Assembly (NCBI GenBank): GCA_905250125.1
Contig: CAJNOL010001033.1
Coordinates: 20,488 to 84,487 of the forward strand
DNA from: Rotaria sordida
Taxonomy: Eukaryota; Rotifera; Eurotatoria; Philodinida; Philodinidae
DNA: 64,000 nucleotides
Direction of reading: 5' to 3'
Shown: positions 48,297 to 61,000 of the stretch, one piece after another
Layout of the letters: each line of letters opens with the position of its first letter
Position numbering within the stretch: position 1 is the first letter of the stretch
Translations under genes and position numbers: made by a program
Notes under the pieces: model-generated
What the model was told of the DNA's origin: nothing
Databases searched by the model: none
Seen by the model: only the letters and a program-made list of their open reading frames with translations

Positions 48297-48558
48297 TGAT
48301 TTGCTTTTTCTTTTTCTTTTTATCTAATCTAGAAGAAGTTTGTCACGTTTTTATTCATTAACGACTGACTATGTTGATAAGTATCTATCGAGATAGGTGT
48401 GTTCAAATAGAAAGACACGTTTACATAACAAAGCGTAATACAAAATGAGAAAAAAAAGCAGGCCTATGTTTAATACTACAGGGTGGCGAGAAAAGAAATC
48501 ATGGATAAAAAATTGTATTGTTTTTGCTGTGTATCAACGGTTTGAAAATGAAAGTCTT
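48297..48558 (-). promoter_or_regulatory. Short gap SLC20A to Ku80 with acceptor
   Basis: Only 262 bases separate the SLC20A stop from the Ku80 start on the same strand. Read on the minus strand, cttcttctag ends at 48329, leaving a 32-base leader before the Ku80 ATG. The gap seems short for a separate promoter plus a 3' end, so co-transcription with trans-splicing is possible. Confidence 0.45.
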
Positions 48559-51500
48559 CTATAAAAAGAACAATCGAAAAAGTGCCATAACACCAGCTGC
48601 AATTCCACCAGTTACAGGAACTGTAACAATCCATGCGACAATAATATTTCGAAATAAAGACCAATCAACACTTTGTTTTGAACGAACACGACCAATAGCT
48701 ACAACACTTCCAACTTTACAATGAGTTGTACTTATTGGAATTGATAAATTCGATGCAACAAGTACTGTAAATGCAGTTGAAATTTCAATGACAAAACCAC
48801 TATAGAACAAAAAAAATAAAACAATATTTTTTTTACAAAAAACAAAAAATCTTTATACTATATAAATGTTATACCTTGATGGTGTAATTTTTGTTAAATC
48901 TTCACCAATTGTTCGAATAACACGACGACCCCAAACCCAAAGACCAAACGATATTCCAAGACCGCCATAGAAAAGTACCCAAAGTGGTGTTGCCGATCGT
49001 GCAACAACAGCACCTTCGACATAGATTAACCAAAGACCAATCAATGGACCGATAGCATTACTTTAACAAAAAAAGAAATACATTGAATTAGAATAATACA
49101 ACATATATTTCATTAACTCAATATCAACTAGTGAGTTTTTCATGCTTATAGCCTCATATGTGAAGATCGTATATGAACATTAAGAAATTAAACACAAAAA
49201 CTTATATTCTCTAACTATCTTACATAGAATTGTAATCAGATTTCATATAATCTATATTATGCATGGAAAGGAAGAATATCCTTGCCTTTCGGTAGCGTGT
49301 TCTGCCTAGCGGTAGATTCAATAATCTAATACCGTCCATACAACTAATACTAGCTGTAGCTCTAGACAGAAAGCTGGCCTCTGACACAGAGTGCTTGCGC
49401 TTTCCATATACACTAACTAGCTACAAGAGCATGTTTATGTCCTCACGTAGTCAGCATTCTATCGATCGTATGATCCAAGACACATACCCGTTAGTAATTT
49501 GTCCAGAGTCATTCCAAAACTGGTAGAATTGATGTTTGCGCATAGCACCTTGTAGATACGTATCAAACAATTTAATTATTCATGAGGGATGTTTCCCAAC
49601 TGATTAATCCCTTTTGAGTCAGAACTATGTGTAACATGTAAATTCTAATGTGCTCTAGATAACCTGAAAAGAGCTTGGACCTTCTCGTATTGTTGCGGAG
49701 ATATTGCATTTGTACAGTAGTTTTTAATTTAATGCTATGGTCTATCTTAAAAATGTCAGGAAAATTGATTGTCGATTTTCCACTAGAAATTTTGCATAGA
49801 TAAGCTTTAATGAGAACAGTTTACTTCAAAACTTTCAGATCCTTTCGTTATTTCTATTCTAAGATACAGCTATGGTGAAATTATGTTTTTCACATCATTC
49901 CTGTACGCCGATAGATTCGATGTTCTTATTTTACAAGGCAGAAGCAAATCAAAAGATCTTAAACTTACACAATAAACTATCAAGGCTTGTTTCTATGCAA
50001 GTCTTTAAGTCGAAATTCAAAAATCGATTTTCTTGATGTTATTGAGGGGATCACAGTTTTGACTTAAAAAAATAACGTAAAAATGCAGTATCACTGCTAT
50101 TATAAGCTAACAGTCTGAACTATTATCAAGATATTCATAGCTCATTGAAGCCTACATGATGCAAACTCGAAATGATTTCCTTACTCTCATTCACATTTTT
50201 TCTGATCTAATTTTTATATAAAATATAAGACTACTACTTTATCGCAGCTAGTAACAATCCGTAAATGTTCAGAATAAACAATAATATAACATTTTAATAC
50301 ATTTTGTCTTGTACCTGACATCATTTCCACCGTGAGCAAATGCACCGAATATAGCTGTGAGAATTTGTAAATATTTAAAAATAGTAGCAATTTCTAATGA
50401 ATCACTCGTTGTATCAACTTTTTTCTAAGAAGAAAAAAAAACATCATCATTCTCATTATCAAAAAACAACAACAACAACAACAACAACGAACTTTTTTTG
50501 GTGATATTTCTGGCATTTTATCTTCAACTTCATCTATATCTTCATTTGAACTCACATGATTTGCTGATATTGTTGAAATATTATCCTCATCTAATAATTA
50601 ATAAAATATCAAAAATTCATTCGAAGAAAATTAATATCAATTACCAGAAGTAAATAATAAACTTTTATTTTCATTAGGTACTGAACCTGGAATACTAGGT
50701 GAATTTGGATATTGTGGTAAACGATAGATTTTTGTTTTCTTAACAAAAATAAAATAAAATATCAAGAATAATTTTTTTTTGTCGAGATTTTATTACTTCA
50801 CGAATAATTGTTGGATTAATAGAATTTCTATGTACTATGACATTAGCATTATCCGATGCAAGTAATTCATTACGTAGACGATCACCTTCTCGACGTACAC
50901 GTCCGACTGCACTAAATCCAGAAGTTGATGTTTCAGAATCTTTTCGAATGCGTTGCATTTCAACTGTAAAAATTTAATTTATAGAACTAAAAAAACAAGA
51001 AAATCATAATAATTAGCAATTTACCATAAGGACGAAATTGATCCGGATGTTGTTGTTGATAACGTATTAAATCAAATTCTTTAAGCATAGATATATGATC
51101 AATTTGAGTTTCTTTATCACTTGTATTAACATTTTCAAGACGACTTACTAAATTTAATGAGATAATAATTCAAAAAAAATGATTTATATTAAAAATTATT
51201 ATTTTGAAAGTTTATTAAGAATATTTCTGAAATAATTCAAGCGATTTAAATAATATTTGTTGTATGATTTATTTTCAAATTTAATATTTAACATATTAAT
51301 TTAATAAATATTTTATACTTTAGAATTAATTCTTAAAAGTTTCGAAAGTTTCTCAATAGTACATTCTTATGTTTTTATAAAAAATAATAGCATAGATTTT
51401 ATAATGAACTTTCTTAAAACCTGATTGGTAATTTTTATTTCAAGATCATAGATAACATAAATTTGTCTAAGATTATTATTTAAATCACTTGAATTATTCA

Positions 51501-52972
51501 GAATATTTTCAGAATTTATTCTCCCATGGAAAGCCTAGGAGATGAAAGATTTTTAATAAGAGCTAATAATAAAGCATTATGATTAGTAGAATAATTTCTA
51601 AGAGCTGAAAATGGATCATTTCTAAAGAATGTTATAAATTGTTTTTTTTTTTTATTTGATCAATAGCTTGGATAATCATATACTTACTTTAAGAGTACAA
51701 TCTTTTAAAAAATACCTTTATTTTTAATTTCGAAGTACAAACAAAAAAAAATCATAATTACCAGTATATGTTTCAAATCGACCCTCAGTTTTAGTTAATT
51801 GTGGTTTGTCTTCTGTATTTCCTAGTCCACGTTTTTTGTTTAATGTTGCTAAAATTAAATAAGTAACAAAAGAAAACAAAAGTATTTTGTTTTAAAAAGT
51901 GAAACATCCTTTTACCTTCAATACTTTTTTTTAAACGTGGTTTAACAAATATCATAACAATAATACCAATTAAAAGACCAATACTAATTGTTAATATAAA
52001 ATTTCCCCATAATGGAATACGACCAAAATATAAAACTAAATCGATAAAAAAAAAAATTAAAATTATCAAAAGTAATTTTTCTAACAACATACTTGGTGGT
52101 GCTGAATGAAGTATCGAAAAGACATTAATCATAATTGTAACAGCATAAAAAACTGGTAGCCAACGAAGAGCAACATTCATTTGATCACTCTAAACACACA
52201 GAAAAAAAATTATTTCCTTAAAAAAATCAATATCAAAAAGAAAGAAATTTACTTGTTCAAGAATAAATTTTCGAATAATTATAAAAACTGTTATTGACAT
52301 AATACCAGCTAATACAGGTGAAACAAACCATGAACCTCCTATTATATTTTATAAATAAATATAATTATTAATAAATTATTTTCTACATACCAATTGTAGC
52401 AAATACACTCCATTTTATACTTCGTGAACCTTGTGATATAAGAGCAAAACCAACTGTTCCACCCACAATACTATGTGTACCTGATACTGGTAAATTAAAA
52501 AATGTTGCAACTAATAACCAAATACAACAACCTATATATATATATACACAAACAATTATTTTGTTTTTTGAGAAATAAATATTTCATTTTAATTTACCAA
52601 TTAATGATGAAAGTTGTCCAAGCATTAATTCTTTAGGATTTTCAAATGAACCTGGATCAATAATACCTTTCCTTATTGTATCGGACACTTTCGCACCTAG
52701 ATATAAACAATTAAAAATAATCAATAAAATATATTCAAATTTTTTTTTTATTCATTCATTCTGTATATACCAATTAAAATTGATCCAAGTATTTCAAATA
52801 TTGTTGCTAGAATACATGCTTGTTTTAATGTTAATACTTTACTTCCAACACTTGTACCAAATGAATTAGCAACATCATTTGCTCCAATACCAAATGCTAA
52901 TATAAATGCAACAAAAAAACCAAATATCAATATCCATAATAATTCAATTGAATATGGTTCGACGTCTATCAT
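48559..52972 (-). CDS. PiT-type Na+/phosphate symporter (SLC20A)
   Basis: Fourteen exons on the minus strand join in phase to give 616 residues: 52771-52972, 52598-52696, 52391-52531, 52253-52338, 52093-52189, 51916-52035, 51762-51848, 51025-51147, 50797-50963, 50645-50738, 50493-50590, 50315-50424, 48875-49060, 48559-48799. Both signature repeats of the PiT family are intact: [15 protein letters not shown] (about residues 30-44) and AHGGNDVSNAIGPL (about 467-480), together with the paired VSGTHSIVG and ISTTHCKVG motifs. About ten hydrophobic segments flank a large polar cytosolic loop (about residues 245-455) made of seven exons. It should import inorganic phosphate with sodium at the plasma membrane. 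It ends MALFRLFFL, close to the vertebrate end. The 1.25-kb intron 12 holds a dispersed repeat copy, and intron 7 (51148-51761) is AT-rich and empty. It lies directly upstream of Ku80 on the same strand. SLC20A1 and SLC20A2 cannot be told apart. Confidence 0.95.
49314..49566 (+). repeat. Dispersed repeat, copy 1 (SLC20A intron)
   Basis: About 250 bases that align along their length, in the same orientation, with 55326-55579. Shared blocks include tagctct[a/g]gacagaag, cca[t]acacactaac-like, acaagag, tgatcc[a/g]agaca and cttgtccag-like words. It has higher GC than its surroundings and no open frame. It lies antisense within an SLC20A intron. Family unknown. Confidence 0.65.
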
Positions 52973-54850
52973 TATGTGTTTTTTTTTCTCTGATTCTGTT
53001 ATCCAATACTATTAAAAATTATGAATTAGTTATAAAAATATATGTATATTAATATTTTTTTTTTCTTTTTTATTCTTACCTTTAGAACAAGATTATTTTG
53101 ATGTTTTTAACCAATCTGAATTTGTTCAGTACCTGGTTATAAACTAATAAAAAAGGTTTATAATATAGATCTCAAAGATTATTACATGTTAGTGATGTAT
53201 GAATTTAGTTTATTGGATAACAAGAAAGATCGAATTATATAAGACTATTTTCAGATGTCGCTACAAACAAAAATATTTTATTTGTTGGTTTCGATGTAAA
53301 TATAGAGAAGATGTCTAACTAAAGGTATTTTAACAAGGACATTCGATCTAGTAAAAATAATATTTTTCCTGCAGAAAAATATTTAATATATGTGACATTT
53401 GAGATACACATTGTTTTTTCTTAAGAAAGACGTTTCAGCACACGACCATTCCATTCTTGCTGTGGCTCTTGAAGGCAAAGCAAATATCTTGATATTAACA
53501 GACACGTGCAAACATGTTTTACATTCTAAATAATACACATTTTATCGTGTATCATATTCATTGATATACATGTAACAGATAAAATAAACACATTGCCTTT
53601 TGACATGATAAATCGATAATGTATCTAATTCAAACATATCAAGCAAAACGAACAGATGTTTTTTTTTGTCAAGACAATAGATTTATTTAATAAATTCTGA
53701 CACATTATAATAGTAATTGAAATATAATTTCTTCTCTAAGTAGCAGATTATTGTGTGCCCAATTTTCTCGTTCAAGAAAGACTTAATTCTCATGGTTTAA
53801 TCATCTTTTATAAAATTTATCTATTTTCTTGAAATAAACCTCTTCCTCCAACCGAGATCTGTGAGAAGCTATAGTAATTCTAAGAAAAATAAAAACTCGA
53901 GAATTTGAAGTCTTTCAGACTTTTCTCCATGGTATTTTTATATTTTGTTCAACCCAATTTTTGTTTACATAAATTGACTCCATTTTCTTTATGCTTTATA
54001 AAAGTGAAAATTGATTTTAGTATTAAACAGTCAACTAAGTCCATCTTAGTTGATCCATAAAATTTAAAGACAACTCCGATAAATATATATTCAATCTAAA
54101 TTCATCCAGCAAATATTTTGCAGCACCATCTACTGGCGACAGAATGATTGCGATTCATTCAGTTATAGATCTCATATTTTTACCGCATATATTAAGTGAT
54201 ATAATTGAAAGATGCAGTATATGATCAGCATCTAGGTGTAGGGACTTGTCCAAAAGCGTATAAATAAGACGAAGCTTACCAGTAGAATTATATCAACGAG
54301 CGTGTGAATCAGTACCTAAGCGATTGCAAAAGTCTTTTATTACAATAAATATCAAATATAACCTAGATGTTTATTACTGGTCATGGCTTTCGATTAATTT
54401 GATTTTATATAAGCATTTATCTATCGATAACTTATGATATTGAAATTACAATAATACTTTTTAGTATTTAGTTGTTGCTTAGAATAACAATAATCATAAA
54501 AAGTAATTTTTATTTATAATCTCAAAATTGTTAGTTTTATTACTTCAAATTAAATCATCAGTTCAATCCATCAGAAATAATTTGACTATGGAATTCAAGA
54601 AATTATTTCATAGGACTATTAATTGAGTCGAAACCTAGATCAGAGTAGCTCTATCTCGTTTTCAACTTCAATCAACATAGTCATGTTTTTTTTTTATCTA
54701 TATCCGACAAATGAGTTACTATTTGATACCTTAATAAATACATCAATATAAACTTTTATTGATTCATTTGCTTATATAAAAGGTATCTCACATGATATAT
54801 GAGAAAATTTCATCATCATCTTTGTTTTGTATTGAAATAAATAACAGCGA

Positions 54851-55260
54851 ATGCCAGTGGCAAAACCACTTGATGACAATACAGCAAGGCCTTTCGAAAA
54901 AAAAAACTTATTGGTTTCTATCAATTCTGTAATGATAATAAAATAGAAGAAGTTAAAGGATGTTTACAAAGAATATTATTAGAAACCATCAATCATCTTG
55001 AACCAAAAAAGAAAATACGATATTACATATAGTAATGATGAAATTGTCAAAGCCATTTCAAAACATGGTGCTATAAAGTCGATAAAGAACAAATATGATT
55101 TCAATCCATTTGAAGCACCGACCACTAGCACAACAGTAAAATTGTTCAGTTGTGTATATACAAAAAAAAACAGATGAAAATCGTTTTACCGATAGTACAA
55201 GTATGACAAGCAGATCCAGATATGATGGAAAAAACAATAAATCATCATGAAAATTATTTT
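54851..55260 (+). pseudogene. Degraded coding relic
   Basis: Coding-like plus-strand sequence (MPVAKPLDDNTARPFEKKN, later YSNDEIVKAISKHGAIKSI and KYDFNPFEAPTTSTTVKLF) is interrupted by stop codons and at least one frame change. The codon bias resembles that of genes in this window. I do not recognise the family; it is probably a dead fragment of a host gene or gene copy. Confidence 0.4.
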
Positions 55261-55325
55261 TCATAAATGAATTCAAAAGATTCCTATATAGTCAAAAGTA
55301 AATTAGAATAACTATTTCTTGTGGC

Positions 55326-55579
55326 AGACTTAATAGCCCGATATCTTTCCTACAAATAATACTAATTTTAGCTCTGGACAGAAGATCAGCCTGATGCACA
55401 GTTTTTGAGCTCCCCATACACACTAACCAACCACAAGAGTGGATGTAGGTCACGACGTAGCCATCATGTTATCAGACGAGTGATCCGAGACAAACAAGCC
55501 GTCAGTGACTTGTCCAGGATCATTTCATGACTGATGGTATCAAAGTTTGAACACAGTACCGTATGGATATCTGTCGAAC
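55326..55579 (+). repeat. Dispersed repeat, copy 2
   Basis: Second copy of the roughly 250-base repeat seen at 49314-49566, in the same orientation, 6 kb away. Shared blocks include tagctctggacagaag, gatccgagacaaaca and acttgtccag. The copies are clearly diverged. No coding potential. It lies about 65 bases downstream of the coding relic at 54851-55260. Confidence 0.65.
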
Positions 55580-56495
55580 TACGTAGCCAATTAGTCATAT
55601 TGGTAGATCAATTACCAAAAAAAAAACAAACAAAATATTTCGAAATTCTCAATTGTTTAGATAAAGTCACTACATTATGATCAGTTAACCTTGTTTTTTT
55701 TGTTCAATAGTTCGACTATTTTCTAGTTGTTCTGTTCATTTCATTGAGTTCTACTGAAACAAAATGTCACAATTACGTTGGCGTAAACATATCGTTGCAT
55801 GCAAACTAGTCAAGATTAATTATCCGAATAAATTATTGACAATGTCGTTTTCAATCGTATGTTTTATATCAACATCTCACGATAAAGATAATGTAACAAA
55901 TTATTTCTATATGAATATTAATTTTTGTTAGTGCGATTACGAACGCATGATAAAGAATTTGTAAGAACACCTGTTGTATGTTGATATAGCATTGAATAGG
56001 AAATGTATGTTAGAATAATTCAATAGAACAAGAAATTCTTATTATTGCTTTTATGTGATGAAAAATGGAATGTATCATTATAGAAAATGACATGGCAATT
56101 GTTTATCTCGATCTTGACAAAATATAATATGCTAAAATTATCGGAAAGACAATGAGAAAATGATAATGATTAATTTTGGTTTTTTTTTTTGAAAAAAACA
56201 ACAACAATATTATCAGTAACTCGAATATTTTTCTTTTATTTACTTGAATTATTACTTCGTATGGATATTATTATGCCTGATAGTTGAGAAAATGATAATG
56301 ATAAAACAATCTGAATATATTTCTTTTTTCGAGCTGTCGAATTTTCATTCTATATTTTGTTTCCTTTTTGTTTGTTTTTTTACTAATACACAAGAATATA
56401 TGTCTTGATACTTTGCATTCATTGATAATGATGAAACTAATTCATACCGCACACGTATATAAATAGAAAAGACAATTACTGTTCATTTTAGACTG

Positions 56496-58013
56496 TTAAA
56501 ATGGACATTCATGCATAAATTTGGCATCTTTTGTTATTGTTTGAGATTTCGATAATTGTAATGATTGATCACGCAATGAAAATGATCGTTTTATTGTTGG
56601 TATTGAAGTTAAATAAAATGCTGTCATTAATTCAGTTTTAGATTGAGATTTTGGTAAAATTAATGTTTCGTAATTATCATTTGAACATACACATACAACA
56701 TAATCTTTAAGTGTATTTGATAAATGATTACATTGAGTATGAAGAAGATTTGTTGGATAATTATTATTATTATTATTATAAGTTGTTAAACATTGTTCAA
56801 CCCATTGATTAACTTGTTCATGAATAGATTGTTTTTCATTTTCTTTTGAATAAATAGTTGATAAATGAATTTGTTCATCATTATTAAAATTTAAATTTGT
56901 AATCATTCGAATTTCATTTTCAATTTCTTCAATATGATTTAATATAGTACGTGAATTTGTTTTATTTAATGTTGGTGTTGAATATAATATTGATAATGGA
57001 GATGATAATTTAACATCAATTTCATCTAATGGTAATATAAATGGACTTTTTTGTGTTAATGATTTTTGTTTATGTGAATATTCATTTTCAACTATTTCTT
57101 CAAATTCAACAGAAAAATGATCATTAGATAAAGGAGGTGATGAACTACGTGAATGATAATTATGATTAATAGATTTCTTTGGATTGTTAGATATTCGTGT
57201 ATTTAATGAACGTTGATAACGAGATTGAATTGATTTTATTTTTCGTTTCTTGTCAGAAGGAATTGTTGTTTTTGATGGACAATGCTGTTCAATATGATTT
57301 GTATATGAAACATGTTGTTTTTCATCTAATACAGGTACATCACTACTTATATTATCTGGTGATGATGAATCAATAACTCTTGAACTTGATAATGAAAATC
57401 CATGTCCACTATCACTTTGATGAAGAATTATATTCGATGGTTTTATTGAATGAATATTTCCATTTGATATTGTTTGTGGAAATGATTCTGAATGTATAAG
57501 TGTTGATGATGATTTTGGATCATGAATAGAATAATTTTCAGGTTGAGATATTCGAATAGTTGGTATCCATGGATTTGTACGAATTTTTGAACGTTGTCGT
57601 ATTTTTGTACATAGAGAATTATTACTTGATGAAATAATTGTTGAATTTTGTTGACATTCACGACATGGACTAGATGTTGCTAATGTATTTGAATAATTAT
57701 GATTTAAAATAAAATTTTTTTCTTGTGATTGATGGAATATTTGGCAATGAGGACATGATGAACATAAATTTTCTTGTGAACGTATTCCAATAATTGTATT
57801 AACTAATTGAGCATGACGTGTAAGAAGCATTTGAGTACGACTATGTTGATTATCAATAGAAATTCTATTATTAACATTATCATATTCACATATTTCATAA
57901 TGACAATCTGTTGATGAAATTGATTGATGATGAGATTTTGGTTTATGAGATTTTGATGGTGTTTTATTTTTTCGTCTTGAGACAAGAGAATTTAAATATT
58001 CTTTTAACTTCAT
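56496..58013 (-). CDS. Large disordered Ser/Asn/His-rich protein, 505 aa
   Basis: One uninterrupted minus-strand frame. I place the start at MKLKEYLNSLVSRRKNKTPS (ATG at 58013), because a T-rich tract ending in TAG (minus strand, ending at 58057) lies 43 bases before it; the in-frame extension upstream to 58097 is a hydrophobic low-complexity run that reads like an intron end. The protein is mostly disordered: basic N-terminus, two small Cys clusters (NLCSSCPHCQIFH and SPCRECQQN, four cysteines plus His in the first), Ser-rich stretches and a poly-Asn run. Short conserved-looking segments remain (PWIPTIRIS, DSGHGFSLSSSRVID, ILPLDEIDVKLSSPLSILYS, IENEIRMITNL, TIKRSFSLRDQS). It ends KFMHECPF. 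It could be a scaffold or signalling adaptor. I do not recognise the family. Confidence 0.75.
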   Translation of the reverse strand: MKLKEYLNSLVSRRKNKTPSKSHKPKSHHQSISSTDCHYEICEYDNVNNRISIDNQHSRTQMLLTRHAQLVNTIIGIRSQENLCSSCPHCQIFHQSQEKNFILNHNYSNTLATSSPCRECQQNSTIISSSNNSLCTKIRQRSKIRTNPWIPTIRISQPENYSIHDPKSSSTLIHSESFPQTISNGNIHSIKPSNIILHQSDSGHGFSLSSSRVIDSSSPDNISSDVPVLDEKQHVSYTNHIEQHCPSKTTIPSDKKRKIKSIQSRYQRSLNTRISNNPKKSINHNYHSRSSSPPLSNDHFSVEFEEIVENEYSHKQKSLTQKSPFILPLDEIDVKLSSPLSILYSTPTLNKTNSRTILNHIEEIENEIRMITNLNFNNDEQIHLSTIYSKENEKQSIHEQVNQWVEQCLTTYNNNNNNYPTNLLHTQCNHLSNTLKDYVVCVCSNDNYETLILPKSQSKTELMTAFYLTSIPTIKRSFSLRDQSLQLSKSQTITKDAKFMHECPF

Positions 58014-58056
58014 TAATTTGTCTTTTTTTCCTTCAACAAAAAACAAGCAATTAAAT

Positions 58057-58058
58057 CT
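58057..58058 (-). promoter_or_regulatory. Candidate acceptor before disordered-protein gene
   Basis: On the minus strand, a run of pyrimidines and [14 protein letters not shown] here, 43 bases before the chosen ATG. Same arrangement as at most other genes in the window. Confidence 0.4.
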
Positions 58059-58097
58059 AAAAAAAAGAAAAGAAAAGAAAAGAAAAAGTATAGTCAT

Positions 58098-61000
58098 TCC
58101 ATTTTGTCATCATATATTCTCTTTGTGTTTGAATAAACATAATATGTACATGCCGATAGTTCTCATTTCTACAAACGCAACAGCTGGATAATGTTCTAGA
58201 ACTAAAAGTCTACTTTGATTAGTACTATATTTAGAAGCTAAATTATTATTGTACGAGTCTATATTCATTATCATTAAAACAAAAAAAAACCTACAAGGTT
58301 TTTTCTTAGTTTACATGAGAAATCTAATCTATTGAAGTTATATATACGTACATTGACAAATGAAATAAGATTACTAATGTTTCCTTTAGGTATATTGTTC
58401 TGACTAATGTCTTCTATCATATATAACTCATTGATGACAAGAGTAACATTAACAAACAAAGTACGATAGAGTATGTTATATGTTCACTGTATTAAATACA
58501 TTCTACGATCAATTTTCTGATAAACTAAATAGAAAACGGACAAGTGATGAATTATGAGACTTACTTTATCGTATTCTAAATGGGATTTCTTTCATAAAAA
58601 TTGTGTGTGCGTTATTAAAGAGATTCTTTAACAAATATGATTGATGTATGCATATTTTATAATGCCATATCTATCTTTTCCTTTTTTTTTCCTATTTTAT
58701 CGGATCTCCAGAAATAATGAAACAAAGAACAGTTCAAGTAATAACAAAAAAAAAAAGTTTCCTTTACGATCCGGAAATAGCTTTCTCTTTCTCTAAGTAG
58801 AAGGATAATGATGGTGTCCTTGGCGTGAACTGATGAAGACGACAACAACTGGAGAAAAGAAACGAGAGAAAAAAAAATGGAAAAACAGATATTTTCTTAA
58901 TTGAAAGAATAGACAAAAAAAGAACTGAAAACAGATAAAATATCTGAGATAGTCTTATCAAAAATAGAAAAATAACTGAAGAAAACATAAGAATAGAAGA
59001 TGATGGTTTTCTATTGCTAAGTAAATAGATGAAATAGTCGACAACAACGAAAAAAAAAAAAACCATTTGTACTTTGTTTTAATTTCTTCATGGTCTAATC
59101 GAACAAAAGCAGAGCATTTGTAGAGTATTAAAAGACGTGCTTGTTGACTTAAATCAATTTTTTTTTTCTTTTATAATACATATGGAACTGTAGCAAAAAC
59201 AACACAAACAAGAGGAAAAAAAAAAGAGTACTTATTTCAACCAAATAGATTTCAATTCTCAAACCACGAAAGAAATAAACTCAATCCACCAAATATAATG
59301 ACTGAAGTGGACAATTTACTCTATTCTCTTTCTCTCAAAAGAAAATATATATCATGATTAAATCATATGTGAGTTCACCCATCATCTTACTCTACATTTG
59401 TCAGCTATACATGTATTACACAGTTACTTATATAGAAATGGTTATGTTATATTTGTTCTACGTGCTCTATATCTCATATAATGTAATCTATCATATGTGT
59501 TTAATAAAAGCCAGAAATTATATAGTAATGGTGATATTAATAACAGTGGTAGAAATATGAGTACATTTGAGAATATGCGTATCAACTTATAGAATTTAGT
59601 CATTCAAGAACAGAAACGGTCAACATTAGTAACAGTCGATTAACTCACTTTAACGAGATTGTTTTGAACAAAACATCAGTATATGTAACACTCTCGACTA
59701 CTATTTTTTTTTATATAATATGCCTCGAAAAATCTTTTGTTTCTTCTCTCTTTTCTTCAAGTATAATGCACGATGTATGAGTCATCTATTGAGTGGTATT
59801 AAAGATTTTTTTTTTCTTTCTTTATTTCTTTGTGAGATCGTTCAATGATTTTTTTTCTGTTCTCCTCTTCTTCTTCTTCTTCTTTGTCCTTCATCTTTCA
59901 TTTATACATTATAATATGGCATAGTAACATTTTTTCTCTTTATTATTATGAGGCGTCAGTTTGATGTTGTGTGTTAGAGAAGACATACGGTGTAAAATAA
60001 ATAAAAAAGATTCTTAATTCTCGTCAATGATAAAATGATATAAATGAGGTTCTATAAATATCCGGTCGAGATGAATTTAAATTAAATAATAAATGACTAT
60101 GTAAACAAGATTTAATTTCCGTTAAAATTCTATGTTTAATTTGCTGATTCAAAGAATGACTTTATTATATACATTGTTAAAAAGATAATTTTTCATACTA
60201 AGTACACTTGAAGGTCTAGCATATATCAAAGAACGTTCAACAACGAGATCAAACATATATTCATATATCTAGCTATAATTTATACAAGGTCATCTTATCA
60301 AGCATTTCCACACTTATAGCACATCCATCTTTTAGTTCTTCCGCTTTCGTTCATATACTTGACGGAAACTATTAATAGGTGTGCTATTCAATTTCCTTAG
60401 AGAAATAAGTAATACATATTAAGGTCAACTTAAATAAACTTTAGACTTATCTCTGTGTACTTTATATGTATCATGGGAGATAAGAAGAACTTATATATAT
60501 ATATATATAGAGTTATATAGAAAATAAATTTAATCATATTTTTCTCTTCATAAAATACAGCATACAAATACCTTTATCATTGATGACATTGAAAACAGTA
60601 TAGCACAAGAGTAGTAAGTTGTATGCTTAATCAACGAAAGCCACAAATCAACTAATCTGAATGTATATTTTTTTTCTAATGATATATATACATATATATA
60701 TATACATGTATCAATCTGACGAAACGCAAGAAGAAATAATATAAATACTCAATACAATACAAAAAAACATTGTCTTTAATATACAGTTAGCCTTGGGTTA
60801 GATAAAACAAACACGATCGATTACAAGACTAAGTGGAGATAACAAGGTCTCTGCTAATATATAATTGAGCCTGTTATAATATATAAACAACAAGTATTTT
60901 GAGTAAAGGACATGTACAGAATAAATATTATAAACGTTTCTACATAACTGATGGATGAATTACATCGATTATCAATTATTGGAATTGGTTTTTTTTTCTT

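Larger units (their letters stand above)
52973..56495. other. Intergenic region, relics only
   Basis: This 3.5-kb stretch holds the SLC20A upstream region, a degraded coding relic (54851-55260), a dispersed repeat copy (55326-55579) and a short plus-strand frame starting at 55764 (MSQLRWRKHIVACKLVKI, about 30 codons to a GT donor) that might be an isolated exon. No complete gene is supported. Confidence 0.45.

Noticed and set aside
50468-50490. (caa)n run in an SLC20A intron as a coding poly-Gln tract
   Set aside because: It lies between a clear acceptor and donor pair and is outside the continuous reading frame.
58014-58097. Hydrophobic N-terminal extension of the disordered protein as a signal peptide
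   Set aside because: It is encoded by a pyrimidine tract ending in TAG just before a better ATG, so it is more likely an intron or trans-splice acceptor region than a secretion signal.
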